Source: Acidobacteriota bacterium
Lineage (GTDB): Bacteria > Acidobacteriota > Vicinamibacteria > Vicinamibacterales > UBA8438
Direction of reading: 5' to 3'
NCBI GenBank assembly: GCA_022562495.1
Contig: JADFPE010000004.1
Coordinates: 1 to 61,203 of the forward strand
DNA: 61,203 nt
In this document: positions 19,352-28,016 of the stretch, in pieces
Layout: every line of letters begins with the position of its first letter
Position numbering within the stretch: the stretch's first letter is position 1
Translations under genes and position numbers: made by a program
Notes under the pieces: generated by a model
Database searches by the model: none
Told to the model about the DNA's origin: nothing
The model's input: the letters and a program-made list of their open reading frames with translations, nothing else

Positions 19352-20947
19352 TTACTTGACCCGTCGAAGACGTGGCGTGGAGGGGGGTGGGAGCAGATCT
19401 TTGACCGGAGTGACGGCCCCATCGGCGTACCGCTCGGCGTGGTTCCGCTGGTACTCGCGCGCTTCGTGGTAGTCCCAATACGCATCGAAGTCGCCGCTGG
19501 CTCGTAGCGCCCGGAGCTTCAGGACCGCTTCGGCGCCGACCAGGCGCCAGCGCGCGCCGGTCAACTCCATGCGGTCTCGAACCAAGTACCGGCACGCCCC
19601 TTCGATGACTCCGGTGGCGATGGGATAGCCCGCCGCGAGGTAGCGATCGTAGTGCAGGTACGGGGCGTATTTCACTAGGTAGTCGGCGCAGGTATCGACA
19701 CGCTTGCGTTCGCCGCTCGAGAAGCCGGCGATGGTCGCCGCGCGCCGCATCGCTCCGGCCACCTGACTGGCCTTACCCTCGAGAATGCTCCGCACGCGCG
19801 TCCAGGCCCAGCACTCCAGCTCGGGGCTCCCCTCTCGGTGGAACACGTGCGCGGCCTTCCAGACGTACTCGGCCACGTGGATGATGTCGATGACCACCGT
19901 GACCTCCACGTCGTGCATCGCGGTGATCTCTTCCACGAGGGCGAGCTGCGTCTCGGCGCCATCGACGAGCGCGATCCAGCGCGTGGCGTGCTCGGGGTCC
20001 TGGCGCTCCGCTTCCAGCGTCGCCTCCGCGATCACCTCCCACGGCTCCTTGTCGATGCTGGCCCAGACCCGTTTCGCCACGGGTCGAGCTCGCACGCCCC
20101 GGGGCGTGGCGCCCGGCTGTGGCGGCATCAAGCTCCGCAGGAACTCCTCGGGGCTCCGCACGAACGGCGCGACCGCGTACACGGCGGCGACGGTGGCCAT
20201 TCGCTTCGAGTGCTTCTTCTCTCCCTTCTTGAGGCGCTTGAACAGTCTTGAGAGCTTCTCTTTCTTCTGTCGGCGCCGCTCGGCCGCTTTGCGCGTCGCC
20301 GCGCGCAGATCGTCGCGATGCATCACGACGCCCTTGCCATCGAAGGTGAGCACGATCACCCCACCCGTGGGTGGCGGCTGTCCATCTTCCTCACGACGTG
20401 CCTCGTAGAACGCGTCGAAGTCCTGCGCCGCTCGAACCACCAGCGCTTCCGCCTGACGCTTGGGCACTTCCGCCCCGGTCGTGCGAGCCAGATCGAACAG
20501 TGTTTCGTCGAAGGAGCGCGAGGCCGCCGCCGCCGCGACCCGGCGGCGCACCTCGAGCGAGTAGCGCTCTGGCGGCAGGTTGAGCGCGGCATCAAGCGGA
20601 TGCAGGCTGTCGTGACCGGGGCTCGCGTATCCCACGCGCTCGACCTGCACCGTGCCGAAGATCGTCTCCAGGTGGCGGGCGTGCACGCGCCGCTCTGAGC
20701 GCGCGACGCCGTCGGCCCCCTCGACCGGTCCGGCGGCCTCACCCGGGCTGCGTTGCTCAAGGTGCCCTTGCAGGAGCTTGCGCATCAGCTCCTGGCCGCG
20801 TCGGTGCAACTCGCGCTCAAGATCGCTCTCGCTCATGTGCTGGGCGTCGCGCGACGAGAGGTACGCTTTGGCCTGCGCGAAGGCGGCCTCCGCCGCCGCA
20901 TACGGTGCGTCGACGGGCGGACAGTCCATGCAGGCGGCACGCATCAC
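19352..20947 (-). CDS. ISKra4-family DDE transposase
   Basis: 531 residues. The domain order matches ISKra4 transposases: a helical N-terminal part with RRGQELMRKLLQGHLEQR, a conserved strand region (RHLETIFGTVQVERVGYASP), then the catalytic core. The core has candidate acidic residues Asp203 (VLTFDGKGV), Asp329 (WIALVDGAE) and Glu449 (IATGVIEGACRYLV). The final part has the MELTGARWRLVGAEAVLKLR motif. Start is GTG 20947 or ATG 20944. The stop lies 57 bases inside the left end of the element. Nothing suggests damage, so it is probably active. Confidence 0.9.
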   Translation of the reverse strand: MMRAACMDCPPVDAPYAAAEAAFAQAKAYLSSRDAQHMSESDLERELHRRGQELMRKLLQGHLEQRSPGEAAGPVEGADGVARSERRVHARHLETIFGTVQVERVGYASPGHDSLHPLDAALNLPPERYSLEVRRRVAAAAASRSFDETLFDLARTTGAEVPKRQAEALVVRAAQDFDAFYEARREEDGQPPPTGGVIVLTFDGKGVVMHRDDLRAATRKAAERRRQKKEKLSRLFKRLKKGEKKHSKRMATVAAVYAVAPFVRSPEEFLRSLMPPQPGATPRGVRARPVAKRVWASIDKEPWEVIAEATLEAERQDPEHATRWIALVDGAETQLALVEEITAMHDVEVTVVIDIIHVAEYVWKAAHVFHREGSPELECWAWTRVRSILEGKASQVAGAMRRAATIAGFSSGERKRVDTCADYLVKYAPYLHYDRYLAAGYPIATGVIEGACRYLVRDRMELTGARWRLVGAEAVLKLRALRASGDFDAYWDYHEAREYQRNHAERYADGAVTPVKDLLPPPSTPRLRRVK

Positions 20948-21260
20948 TCAGCGCTCCCGCAACCGCCGCTGGGCATTCCGGTTCACCGGATAAATCAGGA
21001 TCATCGTGGCGCCTCAAGACCCTCAGTCGCCGCCACGCTCATCGCAGAGGCGTCTCCCGTCCCACGACACCGTACCAGAACGCCGCGCCAATGTCCAGGC
21101 CCGCCGCCCGCGGGAGGGGACGGACCGAGGCCCGCCGAGGCCGGGGGCATGAAGCCGTGATGGCTGCCTCAAAAAGAGGTGCCGGGGGCGCGTGTACCAG
21201 GAACATTGACCCGACGAGGAGTCGTCCGCGCGCTCAATTGCCTATAAAATAAGCCAAAAG
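20948..21260. other. Untranslated 5' part of the IS
   Basis: No credible gene is seen in this stretch between the transposase start and the right inverted repeat. It contains an AT-rich patch (TATAAAATAAGCC, about 21243-21255) near the right end that could serve as a promoter for leftward transposase transcription. Confidence 0.4.
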
Positions 21261-21285
21261 CCATCTACGAAGAAGAGCCGCACTC

Positions 21286-21294
21286 CAATAATTT
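21286..21294. repeat. Right target-site duplication of the IS
   Basis: CAATAATTT is identical to 19286-19294. Read on the minus strand it encodes Lys-Leu-Leu of the interrupted gene. Confidence 0.9.
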
Positions 21295-22770
21295 GCCCTC
21301 GGCAGGCCGGTCGAACAGACCGAGCAACCGCAAGACGGCTAACTCCGGCCCCTCCCCGAGCCATGTTTCGTACGAAGCCAGCATCTGCCAGGCGTGGCCG
21401 CCATGTTCCTTGTCCTCTTCCCGCAGCGGTATCTCGCCCCGGCGGCTCACGTCGCCACCGCAAACGTCACGCAGATACGTGCCCAGCAGATTCAGCGCCA
21501 GGCCATGTCCCCCGAACTCACGCGACGCATTCTCCAGCTCATCCTGCGAGCCCTGCACGCCCAGCGCGGCGAGTAACGCCGCGCCGGCGGTCGGCGACAG
21601 CTGTTCCAGCTCGATCACCAGCGCCGTGGTCCCGCTGAAAGGTTGCAGCTCCTTGATGGACAGCCGCGTGGTCAGAATGCACAGCCCCGGATTGTCGGCG
21701 GCCAAGGCGCGAACCAGGGTCGCCAACGCCGGGTCCTTCAGATCGCCCCCGCCGCTATCGCCGTGGCCTGGTGGATGTTGAAGCGGTTCGAGCCCGTCGA
21801 GGATCAGCAGTGACCGCTCCTCTTGCACCAGCGTGACCAGCCGCTTGGCTCTGTCCTTGGCGGTACCCGCCTTTGGATCGTCGTCGCCGAACTTTGTGAG
21901 CGCTTCGTGGATGAACAGGTCGGCAGAGGTGGCGGTTTCGCGGGTGCCCTGGTTCTGGAACGACCAGCCGAAGACCCGCTCGGTTCCTCGGTAGTGCTCT
22001 TTCCCCATCGCCCCGAGCCAGCGCCTTACAAGCGCCGACTTGCCCACTCCACCCCACGCGATCAGGCTCACCACATTCGTACCGGCGTCGGCCCACGCGT
22101 CGTCCAGACGTTCAAGTTCTTGATCTCGGCCGAACAGAAACTCGCCGGTGTCAGGCAGTTGGGAGTACCAGACGCAGCGGGTTGGGGAGGACCCGCTGCG
22201 TGCCGGTGTAGCGATGTCGTTCGACATCGATGATCCCACAGCGCCAAAGCTCAACGGCGCTCCCTGACGACGGGTCTTCGGTGACCTCATCCTGACGGGT
22301 CCCGGCTCGATGCCGCCGGCACCGTCCAGGAAATCGCGCAGGGCGGAGTAACCCTCTTTGACCCTAAACAGGTAGTGCGTGTCTCCCCGGAGCGGTTCGG
22401 GGATGAAGTCTGCGTGGGCCGCGTCGCAGAGAAGAGGCACAAACTTGGAGGTGCGACTGCGACTGTCGTAAATCAGCTGGGTGATCAGCGCGCCTTCCCA
22501 ATTGACGCCTTTTCCCAGGTTCTGCTCCTCATGCCCGCGGAACCTGCGGTAGTAGGTTTCGGTGCAGACAACCAGCACAAACGCGGCTCTGTCGAGCTGA
22601 TCGAGCATCCAGCGCGGCCAGCCTTCAGTGGGGGTTCCGTTGACATATTGGTCAATCTGCGCATCGAACCCATCCTGACGGAGCCGCTCTGAGAGACTCA
22701 ACACGAGATCACGGTGTTCAGCCGAATCATGGCTGTAGCTGATGAAAACAGGTGTGGGTTCCCGTGACAT
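21286..22770 (-). pseudogene. N-terminal (SEFIR + STAND ATPase) half of a SEFIR-STAND-TPR protein
   Basis: 495 residues from ATG 22770 to the IS. Residues 7-135 form a SEFIR domain, the TIR-like fold: VFISYSHDSAEHRDLVLSLS, GWPRWMLDQLDRAAFVLVVC and WEGALITQLIYD. After a linker comes a STAND NTPase with Walker A GGVGKSA (240-246), Walker B LLILDGLE (321-328), and the sensor arginine region LCILTTRLSIKELQ. The following winged-helix segment ends at EGKLL, where the insertion lies. In-frame read-through into the IS adds ECGSSS and a stop, so a truncated SEFIR-ATPase could still be made. Bacterial SEFIR and STAND proteins are known immune receptors; an anti-phage role is inferred. ATG 22779 is an alternative start. 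Confidence 0.88.
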
Positions 22771-22785
22771 CGGTTTCATACCCCG

Positions 22786-22958
22786 CGGTGAAAGCCCAGC
22801 TCCATGCGACCGGCGTTGCATCCCGGCTGCCTGCGTTGCTCCTTGGTCACATACTGCCGGTATCTTCCCTCGTCACGCCTTGCCGGGGCCCGGCGCGGCG
22901 TCGATCTCGACGACCCTCGGTGCCACGCTGGGCTTTCACCACGGGCTATTGCCACTAG
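22786..22958. repeat. CTAG-type inverted-repeat element, copy 1
   Basis: The left arm GCGGTGAAAGCCCAG and right arm GGGCTTTCACCACGGGCTA are inverted repeats. The interior (CTGCCTGCGTTG, then TACTGCCGGTAT, then CCTCGTCACGCCTTGCC) matches the copy at 49.2 kb. The right end finishes in CTAG (22955-22958), which contains the TAG stop of the PQQ-like gene. The left terminus is degraded and abuts the SEFIR gene start. Confidence 0.8.
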
Positions 22959-24196
22959 GGCCGTGGATGGCCGATGCGATACAGGTGATCGTGGGTGCGG
23001 ATGAACAGCGAGCCGTTGGCGACCGCCATCGAGGCGAGGATGACGCCGTCGAGCCGGTTGATCGCGAGCTCGCGATACTCGGTGCCGGGCGCGACGACGG
23101 TAGTCACCCCTTCCTCGCTCTGGAAGTAGATACGTCCGTCGGCGAACACCGGTGACGCGGAGAAGTTGCCACCCAGACGTTCCCGCCAGTGCGTCTCGCC
23201 GGTCCGGGCGTCGAGACAGGTCGCCACGCCCAGATCGCTGACGATGTAGAGCTCGTCCCCGACCAGCAGCGGTGACGACGTCAACGGCACGCCCCGCCGC
23301 AGCGTCCAGGCGGTGTGGGTGGCGGTCACGTCGCCGTGGCCGTCGGCAAGCACGGCGAGCAGTGACGGCACCTGGAACCCGGTCGCGACATAGACCATCC
23401 CGTGACCAAAGACCGGCGCCGGCACATTGGAGAAGCCGTCGCCGTAGGAGACCTCCCAGATCTCCTCCCCCGACTCCGGGTCGTACGCGGTGGCCCGAAA
23501 CGCGCCGATGCTGAAGAGCTGGTCACGGTCTCCGACCCGGATGACCAGGGGTGTCGAGTAGGCCTGCGAGATCGGCTGGCGACGCGGGGTGCGCCACCGC
23601 TCCTCGCCGGTCGCGGCATCGAGCGCCACGACAAAGGCGGTGTCGTAGCCGTCGACACTGAGGATCAGCCGGTCACGATACAGCACCGGCGACCCGCCGT
23701 TGCCGTGCTGGGTCACATACGGGAAACGGGTGATCCAGACGACCTCGCCGGCGGTGGTCAACGCAGCCGTGCCGTCGGCGCCGAAGTGAACATACACGCG
23801 GTCGCTCTCGACATCGATGACCGGCGTCGGCGACGCGAGACTGTTCTTGGGGTTCGGAGAGGCAGTCTGGTCGATCCTGATCACCTCGGTGTCGAGCAGC
23901 TCCCGGCCGGTCTCGACATCATACGCGAGGAGCCGCAACGAGCCGGCGCCGTCGTCGGTGGCAGTCGTCAGCCAGATACGCCCATCCGCCACCACCGGTG
24001 ACGACCAGCCGCGACCCGGGACCTGGGTTTTCCAGACGACGTTGGTCGATTCGCTCCACTCGAGCGGCAGCCCGCGTTCGGACGAGTGCCCCTGCCCGGT
24101 CGGGCCACGAAACGCCGGCCAGTCCTGAGCGTGCACCGCCAGACCGGTCAGCGTCACCACCGCAAGCACGACCGCCAGTCGTTGCATTGATGTCAT
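22955..24196 (-). CDS. Secreted PQQ-like beta-propeller protein
   Basis: 413 residues with a signal peptide (MTSMQRLAVVLAVVTLTGLA, cleavage after VHAQ). It has repeated propeller blades typical of PQQ-binding-like proteins (DWPAFRGPTGQGHS at the start; blade motifs GRIWLTTATDDG, DRLILSVDGYDT, GDELYIVSDLG and DGRIYFQSEEG, each followed by a D..TG...W turn). Such proteins with the opening DWP.FRGP are common in Acidobacteria and Planctomycetes. They lack recognised PQQ ligands, so enzyme activity is uncertain. ATG 24196 is chosen over 24187 because of an AAAGG upstream. The stop codon is part of the CTAG terminus of the adjacent repeat. Confidence 0.8.
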   Translation of the reverse strand: MTSMQRLAVVLAVVTLTGLAVHAQDWPAFRGPTGQGHSSERGLPLEWSESTNVVWKTQVPGRGWSSPVVADGRIWLTTATDDGAGSLRLLAYDVETGRELLDTEVIRIDQTASPNPKNSLASPTPVIDVESDRVYVHFGADGTAALTTAGEVVWITRFPYVTQHGNGGSPVLYRDRLILSVDGYDTAFVVALDAATGEERWRTPRRQPISQAYSTPLVIRVGDRDQLFSIGAFRATAYDPESGEEIWEVSYGDGFSNVPAPVFGHGMVYVATGFQVPSLLAVLADGHGDVTATHTAWTLRRGVPLTSSPLLVGDELYIVSDLGVATCLDARTGETHWRERLGGNFSASPVFADGRIYFQSEEGVTTVVAPGTEYRELAINRLDGVILASMAVANGSLFIRTHDHLYRIGHPRP

Positions 24197-24279
24197 TCTA
24201 ATCGAACCTTTCCTGGCGTCCTGCGTTCTTCTACTACAGAGGGAAGACGGTGGCAGACCACCGGGTCCACGCACGGTAG

Positions 24280-24858
24280 ATGGCAGCTGATGTCGCGGCA
24301 CTCGTCGAACGGTGTCGCCAGGGAGACGACCTGGCGTGGGAGCGGCTCGTCCGGAGCTGCCAGGGACGGGTCTACGCGCTGGCGTATCACTACCTCGGCG
24401 GCGTCGAGCAGGCCCGCGATCTGACACAAGAGGTGTTCGTGCGTGTCTATCAGCAGCTCGGGACCTACAAGGGTGACGGATTCATGGCGTGGCTGCTGCG
24501 CATCACCCGCAATCTGTGCATCGACCAGATGCGCCGTCAGCGGGCCCGTCCCCCGGCCGAGGACCTGGTGGCCGAGGACAACGAGTGGGCACTGCCGGAC
24601 ACGGCGCCGGATCCGGAGCAGTCGTGGCTGCGGGACGGCAAGAAACGGTTGGTCTACGACGCGCTCCGGCGCCTGAATGGACCGAGCCGGGAAATGATTC
24701 TGCTCAAGGAGATCCAGGGGCTCCAGCTCAAGGAGATCGCCGAGATGCTGGGGGTGCCGATCGGCACGGTCAAGTCGCGTTCGAACCGCGCCCGCGTCGA
24801 GCTCGCACGGCAGGTGATCGCGATCGACCCGTCCTATGCCAACCAGGCGGAATCGTAG
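24280..24858 (+). CDS. ECF-type RNA polymerase sigma factor
   Basis: 192 residues with sigma region 2 (YALAYHYLGGVEQARDLTQE, VFVRVYQQLGTYKGDG, WLLRITRNLCIDQMRR) and region 4 (LLKEIQGLQLKEIAEMLGVP, IGTVKSRSNRARVEL). It directs transcription of its own regulon. It is followed after 10 bases by an anti-sigma gene with zinc-finger motifs, the standard arrangement. It is divergent from the PQQ-like gene, with an 83-bp shared promoter region. Confidence 0.9.
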   Translation: MAADVAALVERCRQGDDLAWERLVRSCQGRVYALAYHYLGGVEQARDLTQEVFVRVYQQLGTYKGDGFMAWLLRITRNLCIDQMRRQRARPPAEDLVAEDNEWALPDTAPDPEQSWLRDGKKRLVYDALRRLNGPSREMILLKEIQGLQLKEIAEMLGVPIGTVKSRSNRARVELARQVIAIDPSYANQAES

Positions 24859-24868
24859 GGATGACGTG

Positions 24869-25819
24869 ATGGAGTGCACGCAGTTCAGCGACCGGCTCGA
24901 GGCGTTGCTCGACGGCACGCTGCCGGCCGGGGAGCAGACACGGGCAGAGGCGCACGCCGCCGCGTGCCCCCGGTGCCGCGAGCTCTACACGCTGATGCGC
25001 GGGGAGCTCGAGCGCCCGGTCGAGACACCCGGGGGTCTGACCGAGTCGATTCTGGCGCGCACCAGCGGACGAGCCTGCCCACGCGCCCAGACGCTGCTGG
25101 GCGACCATGTCGACGGCACCCTCGGAGGGCTGGACCGCGAGCTGGTCGACGCCCATCTGCAGCGGTGTGACGAGTGTGCCGCACTTGCGCGCGTGCTCAA
25201 CCGTCTCGGCGAGGATTTGCCGGTGTTCGCCGAGCTGCGCCCCGATGCGGCGCTCGTCGACGACGTGCTGGCCCGGACTGTGCGCCCGGCCCGGTGGTCA
25301 GCCGTGTGGAACCGGATGCAGGATACGGCCCGCCAATGCTTCGCGCGGCCCCGGATTGCCTGGGAGGCCGGCTACGTGACGGCGATGGTCGTCTGGCTGG
25401 TGTTCGGCGCCTCGTGGTCGCCGCTGCGGGCAGCGCCGGTGCAGGCGCTGGCCCTCATGCAGCAGCGCGCGATCGACACGCGGGCGGCGGGCGCCAGCGC
25501 GATGACGGCGGTCAACCGACGCGTCGCCGCAGTGCGCCAGCGGACCATCGAGGTGACGGTGATCGGGGCCGACCGCGTCACCAGCGGGTTCTTCGCCGGT
25601 CTCTCCGACCGATATCGACACGCCGCCGAGCTGGCGCCCGATCTGGACCGGCACTGGCGGCAGTTCGCGGCGGCGGTGCTGGACCGCGACCTCTTCAGCG
25701 GCGTCGACGCACTGCGTTCACTGAGCCGGGATGCCGGAGCCATGTTGAACCGGCTGCTGTTCTCCCCGGTGACGACACCGGATTCCGGGTCAGTACCCGA
25801 GCAAAGGAGCACACCATGA
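24869..25819 (+). CDS. Membrane anti-sigma factor with two zf-HC2 zinc fingers
   Basis: 316 residues. Two anti-sigma zinc motifs of the HxxxCxxC type occur in tandem: AHAAACPRC near residue 30 and AHLQRCDEC near 96. After these is one membrane segment (YVTAMVVWLVFGASW, about 170-186) and an amphipathic, probably periplasmic, C-terminal region. It presumably holds the upstream sigma factor inactive at the membrane. Two fingers in one protein is less common than one. ATG 24869 is chosen. The stop overlaps the start of the next gene (ATGA, 25816-25819), indicating coupled translation. Confidence 0.85.
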   Translation: MECTQFSDRLEALLDGTLPAGEQTRAEAHAAACPRCRELYTLMRGELERPVETPGGLTESILARTSGRACPRAQTLLGDHVDGTLGGLDRELVDAHLQRCDECAALARVLNRLGEDLPVFAELRPDAALVDDVLARTVRPARWSAVWNRMQDTARQCFARPRIAWEAGYVTAMVVWLVFGASWSPLRAAPVQALALMQQRAIDTRAAGASAMTAVNRRVAAVRQRTIEVTVIGADRVTSGFFAGLSDRYRHAAELAPDLDRHWRQFAAAVLDRDLFSGVDALRSLSRDAGAMLNRLLFSPVTTPDSGSVPEQRSTP

Positions 25820-26505
25820 ACGGTTCCCAGGAACATCCCGACGTCCCGATGCAACCGCAGACACCACCCGCGGCACCCCCTCCTCCGCCGACGCAGGCCG
25901 CGCCGCCGCTGCCAGTCGCGAGCCCCGCGGTTTCCGGCGCCGCTGCCGGCCGGGTGCAGGGGCTGCAACACAAGACCCCCTTCATCGCGTGTGCGTTGTC
26001 GCTCATGCCCGGTGTCGGCCAGATCTACGTCGGGTACTACAAGCTCGGCTTCATCCACAACATCGTGTTCGCCTCCACAATCATGCTCCTCACGACCCGC
26101 CTCCCCGACCCGATGTATCCTCTGCTGGGCATCTTCCTGGCCTTTTTCTTCATCTACAACGTCGTCGACGCGGGCCGGCGGGCCATCTATTACAACCTCG
26201 CCCTCGACGGTGTGGAGGGTATCGAGCTGCCCAGCATGAATCTCTCGGTACCGAGCTTCGGCGGCTCGTTCGCCGGCGGTCTGACGCTGATGGGGGTCGG
26301 GGTCGTCCTCTTGTCGAACACCAGGTTCGGTGTCTCCCTCGACTGGATCGAGGAGTGGTGGCCCGCGGCCCCGATCCTGCTCGGCGCCTACCTGCTGGGG
26401 AAGGCGATCCAGGACCGCAGGAGCGGAGCGCCGTCCGCGGCGGGCACGGCCGACGGGGGGCCGCCTACCGACAGCCACGATTTCGACTCCTCCTCCCTCG
26501 TCTGA
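25816..26505 (+). CDS. Pro-rich membrane protein with DUF5668/LiaF-like helices
   Basis: 229 residues. A proline/alanine-rich cytosolic N-terminus (about 1-45) is followed by TM2-like LSLMPGVGQIYVGYYKLGF and a second helix (LLGIFLAFFFIYNVVDAGRR). At the C-terminus a glycine-rich hydrophobic pair (FAGGLTLMGVGVVLLSNTRF and WPAAPILLGAYLLGKAI) resembles the LiaF transmembrane / DUF5668 domain. AAAGGAG precedes the ATG by about eight bases. Translational coupling to the anti-sigma gene suggests it belongs to the same membrane-stress sensing unit. Confidence 0.8.
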   Translation: MNGSQEHPDVPMQPQTPPAAPPPPPTQAAPPLPVASPAVSGAAAGRVQGLQHKTPFIACALSLMPGVGQIYVGYYKLGFIHNIVFASTIMLLTTRLPDPMYPLLGIFLAFFFIYNVVDAGRRAIYYNLALDGVEGIELPSMNLSVPSFGGSFAGGLTLMGVGVVLLSNTRFGVSLDWIEEWWPAAPILLGAYLLGKAIQDRRSGAPSAAGTADGGPPTDSHDFDSSSLV

Positions 26506-26532
26506 CCGGCGGCCCTGCGGGTCGCGGCACAT

Positions 26533-26552
26533 GACGTACACTGTTGTACGTC
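26533..26552. promoter_or_regulatory. Palindrome, possible operator, upstream of the HupE-like gene
   Basis: GACGTACA, then CTGT, then TGTACGTC form a perfect dyad of 8-bp arms, 27 bases after the stop of the preceding gene. It is AT-richer than its surroundings and has no T-run, so it looks more like a repressor site than a terminator. Confidence 0.4.
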
Positions 26553-26678
26553 GTGTCTGCCACTAGACTTCTTGAACAACGTGTATCGTGACAATTGAGT
26601 CAAGTTTTGATCCTGTTTTTTTCGCTCTCACCACGACGGCCTCCGTTCAAGGAGTCTAGGCCCCCGCGTAGCCGGGAT

Positions 26679-27434
26679 GTGAGAAAAGCTCGGCTAGCGA
26701 GGCGGAGCCGACCGGGTCGGGACGGTCTGAGGCGGAGCCTCGCTAGACGGTGTCTGCTCGTCCTCGCCCTGGCCGGGGTCGCGGTCATGCTCACCGGGGC
26801 ACCTGCCCACGCCCATCCGATGGACGGCAGCAACGCCGGGTTCGTCCAGTCGGTCGACGGACCGGCGCCTGGGCCGTTCCTGTATCTGGGCGCGAAACAC
26901 ATGGTCACCGGCTACGACCATCTGCTCTTTCTGGTCGGGGTCATCTTCTTCCTCTACCGGTTGAAGGACGTCGTCCTCTACGTCAGCCTGTTCACGCTGG
27001 GACACAGCCTGACGTTGCTGGCTGGCGTGCTCGGCGGTGTCAGCGTGAACGCCTACGTCATCGACGCCATCATCGGGCTGTCGGTCGTCTACAAGGGGTT
27101 CGAGAACATCAACGGCTTCGAGCGGGTGTTCAAGGTCAGACCCAACACGAAGGTCGCGGTCCTGCTGTTCGGGCTGTTCCACGGGCTCGGGCTGGCGACC
27201 AAGCTGCAGGAGTTCATGGTGTCGGAGAACGGGATGGTGACCAACATCCTGAGTTTCAACGTCGGGGTCGAGATTGGCCAGCTTCTCGCGCTGACGGGGG
27301 TTGTCGCGCTGCTGACCGTCTGGCGCACACGCCCCAGCTTCCTCTCATACGCTTTCGGAGCGAATGCCGCACTGATGGTCGGTGGCTTCCTCCTCGCCGG
27401 CGTCCAGATGGTCGGGTTCGTGCTGTTCTCCTGA
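26679..27434 (+). CDS. HupE/UreJ-family membrane protein
   Basis: About 251 residues. The core has the HupE/UreJ_2 features: H in APAHAHPMDG after a signal-like helix, FLYLGAKHMVTGYDHLLFLV, SLFTLGHSLTLLAGVLGGV, GLFHGLGLATKLQEFM and NILSFNVGVEIGQLLAL, with histidines inside helices. Related proteins are thought to carry nickel, cobalt or other metal ions. The start is uncertain: the frame is open from TTG 26595. I give GTG 26679, but the segment 26690-26745 is a repeat, so translation might begin later. The next gene starts only three bases after the stop, so they form one unit. Confidence 0.7.
   Translation: MRKARLARRSRPGRDGLRRSLARRCLLVLALAGVAVMLTGAPAHAHPMDGSNAGFVQSVDGPAPGPFLYLGAKHMVTGYDHLLFLVGVIFFLYRLKDVVLYVSLFTLGHSLTLLAGVLGGVSVNAYVIDAIIGLSVVYKGFENINGFERVFKVRPNTKVAVLLFGLFHGLGLATKLQEFMVSENGMVTNILSFNVGVEIGQLLALTGVVALLTVWRTRPSFLSYAFGANAALMVGGFLLAGVQMVGFVLFS
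26690..26745. repeat. Short CTAG-bounded inverted repeat
   Basis: GGCTAGCGAGGCGGAGCC and, facing it, GGCGGAGCCTCGCTAG share 10-bp perfect arms (CTAGCGAGGC / GCCTCGCTAG). The sequence would be translated as the basic N-terminus of the HupE-like protein if that starts upstream. Confidence 0.55.
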
Positions 27435-27437
27435 CAC

Positions 27438-28016
27438 ATGTCCGAGCTGCCCACGCTCCCCTCCCGCCGGAAGGTGCTCGTCGCGACCGGCGTCGCGCTG
27501 CTGACCGCCGCGGCGCTCCTGTTCGGCGCGATCCTGCCGGCCGAGTACGGGATCGACCCACTGGGCACCGGCAGACTGCTCGGGCTGCTCGCGCTGGGAC
27601 AGGCCCAGCCGTTCGCCACCGAGACCGGCGAGTATCGGGTCGACCGTGCCGAGCTCAAGCTATACCCGGCCGAGTGGGTGGAGTACTTCTACCGTCTCGA
27701 CGAGGGCAGCAGCATGGTGTTCACCTGGGACGCGACCGGCCCGGTGACCTACAACTTCCACGCCTCACCCGACGGCGCGCCGGCCGGCTACGCCGAAAGC
27801 TTCGACGCGCAGGAGAAAGCCCAGGGACACGGCACCTATACGGCACCGTTCTCCGGCATCCACGGGTGGTACTGGGAGAACGTCGGCACCGAGGAGATCA
27901 CGCTCACCCTGACGACGGCCGGGTTCTACACCAGCGTCGAGGAGGGACGCGCCCGCGTCGCCGGGTACAAGGACCTCACCGACATCCGCGGCAACAAGGT
28001 ACCGAGTGTCCCGTAG
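27438..28016 (+). CDS. Membrane-anchored periplasmic protein paired with HupE
   Basis: 192 residues: one N-terminal membrane helix (KVLVATGVALLTAAALLFGA) and a beta-rich periplasmic domain (VEYFYRLDEGSSMVFTWDAT, YNFHASPDGAP, FSGIHGWYWENVGTEEITLT, TTAGFYT). I know this type only as a conserved transmembrane anchor protein that is often adjacent to HupE-like genes; the domain has conserved His and Trp residues that could bind metal. Function is unknown. It starts three bases after the HupE-like stop. Confidence 0.7.
   Translation: MSELPTLPSRRKVLVATGVALLTAAALLFGAILPAEYGIDPLGTGRLLGLLALGQAQPFATETGEYRVDRAELKLYPAEWVEYFYRLDEGSSMVFTWDATGPVTYNFHASPDGAPAGYAESFDAQEKAQGHGTYTAPFSGIHGWYWENVGTEEITLTLTTAGFYTSVEEGRARVAGYKDLTDIRGNKVPSVP

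Larger units (their letters stand above)
19295..21285 (-). mobile_element. Complete ISKra4-type insertion sequence, 1991 bp
   Basis: Both ends carry an inverted repeat of about 26 bp: GAGTGTGGCTCTTCTTCGTC at the left and, reading inward, GAGTGCGGCTCTTCTTCGTA at the right (three mismatches over 26). It is flanked by a perfect 9-bp duplication, CAATAATTT. It contains one transposase gene, transcribed leftwards, plus about 340 bases of untranslated DNA on the upstream side. It sits within the codons of a SEFIR-STAND-TPR gene. Removal of the element and one duplicate copy restores the reading frame exactly, so insertion appears recent and clean. Confidence 0.93.

Noticed and set aside
22955-24196. 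PQQ-like propeller as an alcohol dehydrogenase
   Set aside because: It lacks the vicinal disulfide and the WDYD/WDYA catalytic motif of quinoprotein dehydrogenases; called only PQQ-like.
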